Shown here piece after piece: positions 9,324 to 18,956 of a stretch of 23,300 bases of DNA. The notes beneath the pieces were generated by a model. The model saw nothing but the letters and a program-made list of their open reading frames with translations, was not told where the DNA came from and did not search any database. The position numbers were made by a program, and so were the translations under genes. The stretch is from contig CAJVPJ010000504.1 in assembly GCA_910592205.1 (NCBI GenBank), positions 1-23,300 of the forward strand, read 5' to 3'. The stretch comes from Paraglomus occultum. Lineage: Eukaryota; Glomeromycota; Glomeromycetes; Paraglomerales; Paraglomeraceae. Each line of letters begins with the position of its first letter. Position 1 is the first letter of the stretch.

Positions 9324-11210
9324 TCACCAAGAACTCCATTCATCATCGTTCCAAACGTCTTTCTTTTCTCTCTTCCTCGTAGTGGCGGTGGCGGTTCCTG
9401 AACCTTCAACCTTCGGCGACGCAGATCCCAATGTATTGTTCTTTGACAATAGGGTAGAACTTCTACTGGGTGCCGGAGAGTTTCTTTGCTGATAATGGTT
9501 CATTGTTTCAGTAAAAAAGTCACCATCGGCGCTAGGAGACGTAGGAAGTGAGGAATAAATGGATTGTGAAGGTTGCGTGGAGGACGAGCTGGTATTGGAA
9601 AGAGTCGAGGATAGAGACGAGATCGAACGGGTTGCGGTTTCGGTTACCTTGTTGGAGTGATAGGACAAAGTTAGCGAATATGGCGGATACATGATGTAGA
9701 ATAATCTTAACAGTCAACCCCTTCCTCCCGCTTAAAAATTCGTTTCATACCGTCTTTCCAAAGCCAGCCATATATCCGGCCACACTCTTCGATACTTCAC
9801 CCTCCCTGACCTTATCCGCCGTGGGTTTAATGACCTTTTCATTCACTGTATATCCCAACGTCTCGGCACTTTGTGCAGCAATCTTTGCACCTTCCACAAC
9901 TTGTTGACTTATGAAACTAAACCCTTTTGACAAAACGCCCATAGGATCATTTACGAATTCATTCAAATCAGGAGCCGATGTGGAAGCAGACGCTGAATAG
10001 CTGAAAGCAGGGTTTCCAAATCCCGTATATTTCCCGCCTTGATTAGGCGGAACGGCCTCGGATCGAGACGAATTCAGGGCTCCAAGGGAAGAAAAGTAGG
10101 CTTCATTTTGAACTTTTTGAGAAGATGAGGATAGTGGGAGAGAAGAATCGCTTTTAAAACCATTGAGGTTCGATGCATGGAAAGAATTCGAATGACCTGC
10201 CGTAGGTCGTAGGGATTTATTTGACGTGTTTGTGCGCGTTGATTGGCGGGTTGTTGTGGACGACGGTGACCAGCTCCGACCTTCACATTTTGCTGCTAGC
10301 TTTGTTACAGAATTAAAGGTTTATTGGTAAATGCGTAAATTAAATCGATTGAAATAGAAAAAAGGTGTAGCATTGTAAACAAGATAATAAAGGAGAGACG
10401 TGTGCGTTTGTATGTTGAGATGATTATAAATTACCTTTTCTCGATATTCAGTTGCAAATGCACTGTGGTATTTATCCTTTAAAGACATATCGGGAGAGTA
10501 CTCTGAATGCGATTCGTAAAATTGTTTCCATTCTGCATTGCCTCCCAACTGCAAAGGAATTAGACATACACGTAAGTATGCATGACGATGCGAGTGTTAT
10601 GGATAATTATAACTCGAAATTAGCCCTTACTTGCATCTTCTTTATTTGATCATCATACCACTTATCCATCGTGATTGAGCGGACAAAACTAGACGATCCC
10701 CCAAAACGCTCGAGTCAGTAAAAAGCGAAATTATAAAGATATCAAGTACGCAAGCTATTAACCGTTAAACACTTAAAATCAACGTTTGAGAGCAGTTTAC
10801 TGAAATCTTTACTATTGTATTCCGTTCGTCTGTCCATTCTTTGACGATTTTCTTATCCAACGGTTATACATACGTTACCTGATGTGTACTCCGAATGAGC
10901 GATGTACACCCGAACACTCAAGACATATGAAAATACCAAAAGAGACGGATGCCCACTGAGGATTTGGTGCACCGCAGTCTACGCATTGCTGTATTTACAA
11001 GTAGTCCACAAAAAAAATTAGAGATTTCAATTGTGAATTGAAAGGAAAGAAATGACACTTATTATTAACATTATTATTGCCAGTTGTCAAGTAAGTAGTA
11101 ATAAGGCAGAGAGAGTAACATAAGAACACTGTTGTGTAAAATGAGATTCTTACTTTATTTTCACCCTGTCGCTGTATATCGTATAGTATTTTCTTGTATT
11201 CGGCTGCCAT
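9324..11210 (-). CDS. GCS1: ArfGAP1/Gcs1-type Arf GTPase-activating protein
   Basis: Six exons on the minus strand: 11154-11210, 10879-10988, 10631-10688, 10435-10548, 9751-10299 and 9324-9647, all phases consistent, 403 residues, TGA stop. The ArfGAP zinc finger is complete: C21-x2-C24-x16-C41-x2-C44, followed by the catalytic arginine R49 in GVHRSFGVH, then [11 protein letters not shown]. Residues about 234-258 ([20 protein letters not shown]) match the position and character of the curvature-sensing ALPS helix of ArfGAP1/Gcs1, with the IKP signature shortly after. The C-terminal part is Ser/Thr-rich and ends [11 protein letters not shown], typical of the family. The protein stimulates GTP hydrolysis on Arf1 at Golgi/endosome membranes, allowing coat release. 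It lies 297 bases downstream of and in the same direction as the beta-adaptin gene, whose complex is recruited by Arf1-GTP. Length and domain order are normal. The last acceptor (before 9647) is the least certain splice site. Confidence 0.92.
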
Positions 11211-11507
11211 CGCTTTAAATGCAGGTTAAAAAGGGTTCCGATACTATTAATACGACAATTTTTATTTTCGAGGAAATTGTCCGTGTTCATCTATGATTGG
11301 GTTGTGCTATGAATTAAAGGTGGACAAATATGGAAAACTGTCAAGCAAAAATATGTCGTAAAAAGCTTGTGCATGTGTTTTATTGTACATTTAAATGTCA
11401 TCATTTCTTGTTTCTATACATCATTTAAATCACGTGTTATGAATTATAATTGCTCAACTGCGCACGACTCTATCTCTAACATAGTTGTTCTAACCCATTC
11501 TTAAAAT

Positions 11508-14500
11508 CTAAAATAGACCAAGGATATCGTCATTACTCATTCCATTCCCTCGTGTCCCATTCTGTCCCTGTGTCGTATTGATACCAGCGCCATTACTACT
11601 GCTGTTGACAGATGTTCCACTGAACAAATCCAACAAATCGTCAATAGGTCCAGCTGAAGTCGCCGTCGTACTAGAGACACTAGGTGATGCAGTAGAAGCT
11701 GGAATGGCAGAAGATGATGTGGGCGTGGCCGGACTGGAAAAATCAATATCTAAAAGATTTTCAACGTTGGTTTGCGTCTGTATCTGTAATGGGGTTTCCC
11801 TTATCGATTCTTCTTGTTCCCTGTATTAGAAAAAGCGTAGACCGTTAGAACTTTCTTAGAAGCTAGTCAAGGCTTCTCCAGAAAAGTCACTTACTCTATG
11901 GCTTTTCGCTGGATGGCATCGGCACCAAACCTTCCGCGTCCAAGGAACGTCTCGGGAGGTTTATGGTATACGCTTGCTAGCGAACCAATATCATTGAGTA
12001 GCTGTTCCAAAAGCGACTCTGACAGCGTACTGTTTGATATCGATATTACTGGTTTTTCGGACAAGACTACCGTCTACGGGAAGAGATCGGTAAGGTTAAT
12101 GTGAGTCAGTGTGCAAGCATGTATTTTCCGCAGCAATATGCTCGCATACCTTGGCAGCTTGTGGATCGGTCGATAACAACCTCCAATAAATATACGCCCT
12201 GTCTCTCAAATCCGGATTATCGCACTCTTGCGCTGCAACTTTTAAAACCCTATACACGATTCCTTCGTTCTCCTTTGTCGGCTTTTTCAAAAACAATTTT
12301 ACACATGATGTTACTAGTTGCAACTGTACTTGCAAGTTTTCGTCCCGGAACGTATCGAGGAAGCTCAAGATAAGTTCCGATGCATTAGAGATGCTTTCGG
12401 CGTATTCACCAATAATCCAGATTAGAGATGCTTTCGCTTCAGGTTCGTCGAGTACCTCGAGGTTTTTACAAAGTGTTGGTAGAATCGTGGTGTATTTGTG
12501 TGGGTATTTACGGAATATGTCCTGTTCGAAAAGAAGAAGAAAAACAAGCGTTCCAAGATGGCGTTACGAATCGAGCTATCAGCTGAGCATTATGTGAGAA
12601 TGCGACATGTATAAAAAGCAAGTACGTCCGGGAGATTGTCCCAAACAAGATTTACCTTTATCACAATGATAGCCTCTTGGACAACGTAATTGATTTTTGT
12701 ATTAATGAGATCAAGCAATACGTTGATGCATCTTTCCGAAGCCTCGTCGATTTTGACAGCACACTGTCCAATAGCACGAACAGACTTTCTCACAAAATCA
12801 ACGTCTACTTCCGATGCATATCTATGATGAACGTTATCCAACGGTAGGAAATTGTGAGATCTACTATAGCTCCCGTTCTTTTCGCACGATTCTATTTGTT
12901 CGAAACCAATACATTTCACTTACTCTTTCAATTCTGAAAGCAACTGATCCACGTTCTTGCTGTTTGCAAGTTTTATCAAAATATCCAACTTTTCCAATTT
13001 CACATACGGCGGATCGTTGTATTTACAGAAAAACACTCGCATCTCGTTTTGTAGAATGTCTTTGCGTTTCTGCAAAATCAAATTAATATTGCGTAATGCT
13101 ACATATTGGACTTCCGGTGCTGAAGCAAGAAGTGTTACGAGCGGTGGGGCCATGCGTTTGACCAGAGATTTTTCGAGTTCTTCATTTCTAATGTGGCGCA
13201 TTAAAATCACTACGACCTTCATTTTTAAAACCAAAAGTGCATGCATGAGAATGCGAGCAGGCAAGGACGTTTCATTGACAAAAAGACGTCTGTGACAGCA
13301 GCTCTCTATTCTCGCTCATATCTATTTAAAATATCACCAACAATTCCTTTAATCATCTATCCAGAACGTACCTTAATAGCAGCCAAGACCACGCTTCCGT
13401 TGGCATGTTGAAATTGTGGACTAACCCTCTCGATAATATGCTCAGCTTCCTTTGAATCGATTGGTTTATACTCTGCTAATGCCTCGAGTATTGCTATACG
13501 TCCCCATCTATAGAAAAAAAACTGTGTTAATTTCAATAAATATGGTAAAAGATAACATGTGACTAACGAACATTGACTATGAAAAATAAAAGTAAAACGA
13601 ATTGGGGATGTTTACTCTGTACACTCGTTCAATGCAATAAGGAGTTTGCTAAGTGATGATCCATTAATTACAAAAATCCTATTGTCAGGAGAGGCTTCGT
13701 CGATTTCCGTTAGCGCCGTTACCGCATTGGCAACAACCTTGTGAGATAAAAAAAACAAAAATTTAGTTATGATATGTAATATAACTTATGTATTGCCTTT
13801 TGATCATTTAATCAGATGGCCTGTTGTGTTATCTACCATTGAATTCGAGTCGGACATCATTTCTTGTAGCAAGGCAACAAATCCATTCTCGACAGCTAGC
13901 TCGGGATTAAGGTCGTACAACTTTGCTACACATATGGCGGCAGTTTTCCTCACATAGGGATTCTCATCCTAAAAAGAGGAAAATGGAGAAAAAGATGAGG
14001 TGGAAGGGAGAAATAAAAAAAACCCAAGGTATGGCTGATGACACACAATTGAGCAATCCAGCATAGTTATGGCATACAATTATCTTGTGTTGTATGGCTT
14101 ACACTATACTGATCCTCTCTGTACGTATTAATATATTCTTCTCACCCTCATACACTTTCTCAATGGCTCACAAAGGTAGTCAACAACTTGTTCCACACGA
14201 AGACAGCCCATAGTGCGAATGGCCAATGCACGGATCAATGGATTACTGTCATCAGTATCCTATGACATATAAACCATTATTAGATTTAATATGTTGATTT
14301 GGTAAATATAAAAATTTAATAATCTTGTTTGTCCCGCTCTCTCTTTTCTTGTTTTCCCTTCTCCGCTTCACACCCAAACTCACTCTTCTCTATTAGCATA
14401 TAATGTTTCCTCGCATTACATCCTCCCAATTTCTTTGCATACCTTGACAAACGTATTGACGGCCAATATCACCAAATTCGGTTGCGACTTTGCATAATTC

Positions 14501-14959
14501 ATTAAATATAAATAGACCAACTTTTTCTGTTCAAGATCTTCTGTCTGCATATTTTTTAAAACGTCAGAGAACAGTCCCGAGACGTCCTTTCCAACCGTCA
14601 TGTTAGCAATGACTTTCTTTATGGCATCTTTTCGTTTGTCGCGATACTCACTGTTGAGATCGGCTTGAAGCTCATAGTTCTCGCCTGAACAGTGACGTAT
14701 AGACAAGAGACCAGGAGGCAAATAAAAGGTTTTTAGTAACGTTTGAGACACATTATTAAAGAGATGTGAAAGTTGTGGGCAGTTGATGAACAATTATGAA
14801 GTGTTAATTGATAAAGGGCCAATTTGAATCAAATAAATAACTTTAGCCGACAAATAACCGTAAAATATAAACCAATTTAAACGATTGAGCGAGACTGAAT
14901 TGCATACCTTTCCTAGCAGTGGTAAAGAACCTTGGCCTAGGCACTTTGAAATCTGTCAT
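11508..14959 (-). CDS. APL2: Beta-adaptin, large subunit of clathrin adaptor AP-1 (or AP-2)
   Basis: Eleven exons on the minus strand: 14908-14959, 14443-14684, 14146-14259, 13837-13968, 13616-13737, 13372-13507, 12924-13216, 12656-12821, 12150-12521, 11895-12073 and 11508-11820. Phases agree at all ten junctions; the product is 706 residues with a TAG stop. The N-terminal trunk is very close to the AP-1/AP-2 beta family (for example [83 protein letters not shown]). It should form the helical solenoid that binds the other adaptor subunits and Arf1-GTP. The low-complexity hinge holds a clathrin-box match LLDID at 625-629 and a related DDLLDLF at 663-669, and the chain ends DDILGLF. The appendage (ear) domain of animal beta1/beta2 is absent, as usual in fungi. 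Start: ATG at 14957-14959 on a short 52-base exon. AATAAA on the minus strand at 11379-11384 is a possible polyadenylation signal. AP-1 is favoured over AP-2 but not proven. Confidence 0.93.
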
Positions 14960-15326
14960 GTTATCGTTGTGTGTTGCAATATGCAACCCGTGGAATCGTA
15001 TTGATGTCATTTGTGAAAAATCAGTTGAATCGAATAAATTTTTTGGTGATTTTTGAGATGTTGCCCAAACAGGCAGGTTTGAGAACGCCTAACGGGCAGG
15101 TAAAAAAAGGAACTTGTACCAAAATAAGTTATTTTCTAAAGACGCCGGTTTTTTAACACTTTTTGCTGTACGCTAGTTTACGTTCTGTGACAGGTAATGT
15201 CTTTTGTGACAAGACACAACATTAATGTCATATTATTAAACCGCAGACTCTTTTTTTTCAGTGTCGTTTCTACTTGATGGATAGTTAAAGGAAAAAAAGA
15301 AAGAGACACTTGAAGCAAAAAAGATA
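14960..15326. other. Short intergenic region between two diverging start codons
   Basis: Separates the beta-adaptin start (minus, 14959) from the possible small membrane protein start (plus, 15327) and so could serve both as promoter. A pyrimidine run followed by CAG near 15249-15261 could be a 5'-UTR splice acceptor for the plus-strand gene. No TATA box is clear. Confidence 0.35.
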
Positions 15327-15500
15327 ATGGTTTTTCCCAATTTACGTCGTATATTTTCATCCTTCCGAACACCGGAAGAAGAACGTCAAATATCTCGCGA
15401 AGCATTTTTTAAGTTTGTTGGATTTGTGGTGTCATGTATCGCCATCACTATGTTGTCGAATAAAAATAGAATGCGGGCGATTGGGCAAGGTGGGGGTTAA
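15327..15500 (+). CDS. Possible 57-residue single-span membrane protein
   Basis: An ATG with an in-frame TAG just upstream (15282-15284) opens a 57-residue frame ending in TAA. The N-terminal half is basic then charged (RTPEEERQISREAFF), followed by one hydrophobic segment of about 15 residues (KFVGFVVSCIAITM, about 29-42) and a basic tail. Size and shape recall tail-anchored mitochondrial proteins such as the small TOM subunits (Tom5-like), but no diagnostic motif allows naming it. The 3' end contains CAAG/GTGGGG, which could be a splice donor, so the true C-terminus may differ. It diverges from the beta-adaptin gene. Real-gene status is uncertain. Confidence 0.4.
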   Translation: MVFPNLRRIFSSFRTPEEERQISREAFFKFVGFVVSCIAITMLSNKNRMRAIGQGGG

Positions 15501-15895
15501 TGGAGGCCATAAGAGATTCAAAGGTACCTGATGGGATACTTTAACGAAACTTGCATAGCATTTGCTCTATCTATTGTTTAACGAGAATATTTACAAACCG
15601 TGCAGGTTATTCTTGATTTGGCGAGTAATCATTTGAGCAGAACCCTAATTTTAATTAATACTACCTGCTTGCAAATAATTATGTATTCATATTGTTCGCG
15701 ACACCTGAGCAATGATGTCGACGCTTTAATTTTAAAGAATGCACAATTATGCCGTAAAAATGCGATATTAATATCGTTAAACTTTATACAAATTACATTT
15801 TCCACGCCAGTACGTGTATAAACGTTGGGTTTTGTCCATGATTAACCTTGACGACATCCTTTCAATCGATTACAACTGTCTTTTGATACGCTCAC
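15501..15895. other. Intergenic, between two converging 3' ends
   Basis: Lies between the small membrane protein (plus) and the HIRIP3-like gene (minus). AT-rich with no supported gene, RNA or repeat; a 73-residue frame at 15600-15821 has no coding character. Confidence 0.4.
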
Positions 15896-17107
15896 CTATT
15901 CGCTCGCTGAACTATCAGAATCATTCTTATCATCGTCTTCACTACTTTCATAATTATCATTATTCTCATCACTCTCATAATTATCATTATTCTCTTCGCT
16001 CACATCACCTTGATCACCTTCATCAACCTCGCCTTCACCCTCATCTTCACCGTCATTCTCTATCACTCGTTTTCTCTTCAATGATCTCCCCACCGTCACA
16101 ACCTCACCAGTGTCCTTATCTCCACTGCTTTTCTGTTTTGCCGAACTAAACAATCCTCTCGAAGCGCGTGTTCGTCTCCCCTGTTTCTCATCGTCATTAA
16201 TAATATTCGTCACATCCATTGAATTTAGCTCCGCCTGGAGTTCACGCGTCCTTCGCACCTGGAGACACTTTTCGGCAGTGGGACGACCTTTCACGCCAAG
16301 TTCGTTTAATATAGATTTGAGGCGGGTGATTTGTTGTTTCTTTGATAAATCTTTGAGTTCGCGTGACCTTGAGAAAACGAAATGTCAAGAGCGCACATGG
16401 CAAAGTGGCGATGAAATGATTCGATGTTGCATGTTAATATCAGGGACTTACCATACTTTACGCACGCCACATTTCAAAACATAGCTCTTTAAATTTTTAA
16501 TCGCCGTATCATCTTTGCCATCCTTGTTTATCGAGAATGTTGGAAAAAAAGATTAATTGCTCATGATTGCCAACTTTCAACAATAACCAACATCCTTTAC
16601 CCTCCGTTTACCTCATGTGTAACTTTTTCTTTACCACTTTGCGTATTTTTCCTCCGCTTACGAGGTGCTGGTTTGTCATCTATCACGCTCGAAAGATCAG
16701 ATTCTGAAAGGTTGTTATCTGAATTATCTGAATGCGTCGCGGTAGAAAGACGTTTTGATTTCGTAGATGTTGACTATGTCGCATAAGAAACGGGGGAAGA
16801 GGAGAAAACAATTGGCAAGGAACGTGCTTAGTATGTGAAAGCAACAGGGAAGGGAATTCATAGTCGACAAAGATTGATTGATGAATTACAGCATATTTAT
16901 GTTTATCAGTTACAGATAATCTACCTCTTCGGCATCAAAATCCTGATCTTCTTCCTCTAATGAATCATCATCGTCACTGCTCTTGCTCTTTCTCTTCTTT
17001 TGTGACTGTCTCTTTTTCTTTTTACCGTTCCTACTCTTTCCCCATCCGGGTGGTGTGTCCATTATCACTGATGACAGATCATCGTCGTCTAACAAATTCA
17101 TAGCCAT
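15896..17107 (-). CDS. HIRIP3/Chz-like histone chaperone (C-terminal half)
   Basis: Four exons on the minus strand: 16925-17107, 16612-16773, 16452-16522 and 15896-16367; donors GTAGAT, GTAAAC and GTAAGT; 295 residues, TAG stop. The N-terminal 115 residues are Lys/Ser/Asp-rich and nuclear-localisation-like (KKKKRQSQKKRKSK). The conserved core at about 116-190 contains IKNLKSYVLKCGVRKVW, then ITRLKSILNELGVKGRPTAE and KCLQVRRTRELQAELNSMD, which matches the conserved block of HIRIP3-type proteins. In animals these bind H2A-H2B dimers through an adjacent Chz-type motif. The C-terminus is strongly acidic and contains two copies of a nine-residue unit ENNDNYESD, encoded by a 27-base tandem repeat starting at 15948 and 15975. 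The next gene upstream (18066-18956) carries what looks like the N-terminal domain of the same animal protein. Function is inferred from the core motif. Confidence 0.75.
15948..16001. repeat. Two-copy 27-bp tandem repeat in the acidic tail
   Basis: TCATAATTATCATTATTCTC begins at 15948 and again at 15975, a period of 27 bases, which encodes the duplicated acidic nonapeptide at the C-terminus of the HIRIP3-like protein on the minus strand. Confidence 0.7.
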
Positions 17108-18065
17108 ATCTTTGTGTTGTTTTGTCTGGGTTTATCGAGGACGAGTACAAGTTTGGATTTTCGCGCAGGTCACGAACGCATACTGATTGACACCCCAAAT
17201 GGTTGGTAAGTGTAACGTCAGATATCAGCCCAATCACCAAAAGGTTAAATTCCCTTGTTCATAGTAATAGAGTTTGTTTTTAGAGTCGCTGGGGATAAGT
17301 AGACTGACTGCCTTGAGTTTCTTTGCCCTGCACAATGCAGCACACGAACTGTGTCACCGATGAAAGAACTTAGATTCAAATTGACAATTTAGAATACTAC
17401 TATATCGATATATGTCATATCCAATATAGTGAACAAGGGAGCATTATTTCTTTAATCATCACCCAACAAGTGTATTAGCGTAACCATTAAAGCACATCTG
17501 TGTCAACACTATCATATGTGTGTATCTTTTCTTACAAAGACAACTTGTTTAGAAATAAAGAAACGACGTATATTTGCACTTTCTCGATGATACAAGTATA
17601 ATGAAAAAGCCCAAGACGTGAACACGTTTAAAGTGCAAATGTTATATCTCTATTATTCAGGGTTGACATCATTACAACGATTAACTTGGACACTCTCCGT
17701 CCATACAAAACGTGTTGGGCGACATGTCAATCAGCTTGGATATCCACCAATAATCGTACCAGCATCCCAACCTTGAACGTTATATATGGTTTCCAACATT
17801 AATATTGGTGGAAATGGCTCAAATAAAGTTTATCCAATTGTTCTAATGGGACGCACCAATCATTTCCAGGTATATTTGAAAGGGCCAAAACATTTAACGG
17901 TGCGTGCCACCTAATATCCAATTGTAACACTCTATATACACCCCCCCCCCCCTTCAACGCACGTATACGTAACGGACATCTTCTCATGCAACGCTTCTCC
18001 TTCTCGAGTTCGATGTAATGTCCTATTTCACTTTTCTTGAAAAGACCATTTGCAATTGATTTTTC
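17108..18065. other. Intergenic region with inverted repeats, poly-C tract and possible gene relic
   Basis: Separates the two HIRIP3-like genes. It holds a perfect 11-base inverted repeat (ATTTGCACTTT at 17572-17582, AAAGTGCAAAT at 17630-17640), a 10-base one (TCCACCAATA at 17743-17752, TATTGGTGGA at 17803-17812) and a C12 tract at 17941-17952. On the minus strand, 17799-17935 and about 17660-17785 read in two frames as protein-like sequence (LDIRWHAPLNVLALSNIPGN; VQGWDAGTIIGGYPS, then TGA, then LTCRPTRFVW); this may be a broken gene or element that I cannot name. An AG with upstream pyrimidines before 17125 on the minus strand could serve as an alternative acceptor for the first exon of the HIRIP3-like gene. 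Confidence 0.35.
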
Positions 18066-18956
18066 CTAGTCGTTTCTAGCAACATTTGTTCTTTTTATAC
18101 GCTTCGAAATACGACGGGATGGAGATGAAGAAACCTGAATCTTGTCTTCGGCAGCATCCGTTTGAACAGAACGTGAATCAGGGGCAGGCTGAACGTCCCT
18201 TTGTGTTTGTCGTCTCCTGAGATTGCGTAAGCCCCTAACGTTCTTTTCTTCGGTATGTTCTGCATCGTTCTTAGTCATTTATGATATCATCATATTATTA
18301 TTCATATTCTCATCATCGATCGAGATCATACAGGATTCGTTTTACAGCTGGTTTACCTCATCAGTCTCCATTCCCTTTCGCTTTCCAATCTCATTCTCGT
18401 TGTCATTTCCGATTCCAATTTCTATTCTGCTTCCCACTTCCGCGTTATCAGAGATAACATCTTTGGCTTGTTTGGCCGTTCCTTCACACTCGGCTCTTGT
18501 TTCTCGTGTTTCGTCCGCGGATGTTTTCTCAGTGGATGAGGATGATGTAAGATTCTGTGGCGGAGAGGACGGGTATTGCTGAATGTCGCAAAAGAGAAAG
18601 GAAGTAGGGATTAGAATCGGTGCGCTTCATTCCATCATTTTCGAACACCGTCCAGTTTTTTAGGGAAACATTGCAAGAAACATACCAATTCTTCTTCGAT
18701 AACTTTCAACACCAATTCCTTCCACGGTTCCCTGTCTAACATCATATAGGGCCAGCTGAGCCGTTGTTCCAGTTCGCGTCTTATTTTCTTTTGAGATATG
18801 ATGCTATGGAAGAGAAGTACATAATGTATGGTATATTGAATGCGTTACTGCATTCGTTCAAATTGTTTATGTTGCGCTCTATTACACTTACGTCAAGTCA
18901 GACTCTCGTATCAAGGTTTTGCATAAAGCTGTCAAAGTTTCCTCGTTTCCTATCAT
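18066..18956 (-). CDS. DEK_C-like domain protein, resembles HIRIP3 N-terminus
   Basis: Four exons on the minus strand: 18892-18956, 18686-18803, 18357-18578 and 18066-18269; donors GTAAGT, GTATGT and GTAAAC; phases consistent; 202 residues, TAG stop. The start ATG follows an in-frame TGA. Residues 1-61 read as a small helical domain: TLTALCKTLIRESDLT, then IISQKKIRRELEQRLSW and WKELVLKVIEEEL. This is the pattern of the DEK_C-type fold found at the N-terminus of DEK-like proteins and of animal HIRIP3. The rest is disordered, rich in Ser, Glu and basic residues, ending with SRRISKRIKRTNVARND, probably a nuclear localisation signal. No Chz-type segment is present here; it is encoded by the next gene downstream on the same strand. 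The acceptor before exon 4 (18269) is weakly pyrimidine-rich, so the C-terminus is the least certain part. Nuclear chromatin role inferred. Confidence 0.65.

Noticed and set aside
9280-9326. Extending the ArfGAP by reading its TGA stop as Trp
   Set aside because: The ending DDEWSSW is typical of the family, and downstream residues look random; the host code appears standard.
12101-13295. Several plus-strand frames of 90-112 residues
   Set aside because: They are antisense shadows of the highly conserved beta-adaptin exons.
18223-18582. 119-residue plus-strand hydrophobic frame that resembles a membrane protein
   Set aside because: It overlaps exons 3 and 4 of the DEK_C-like gene on the opposite strand; the hydrophobic look comes from complementing Glu/Lys-rich codons.
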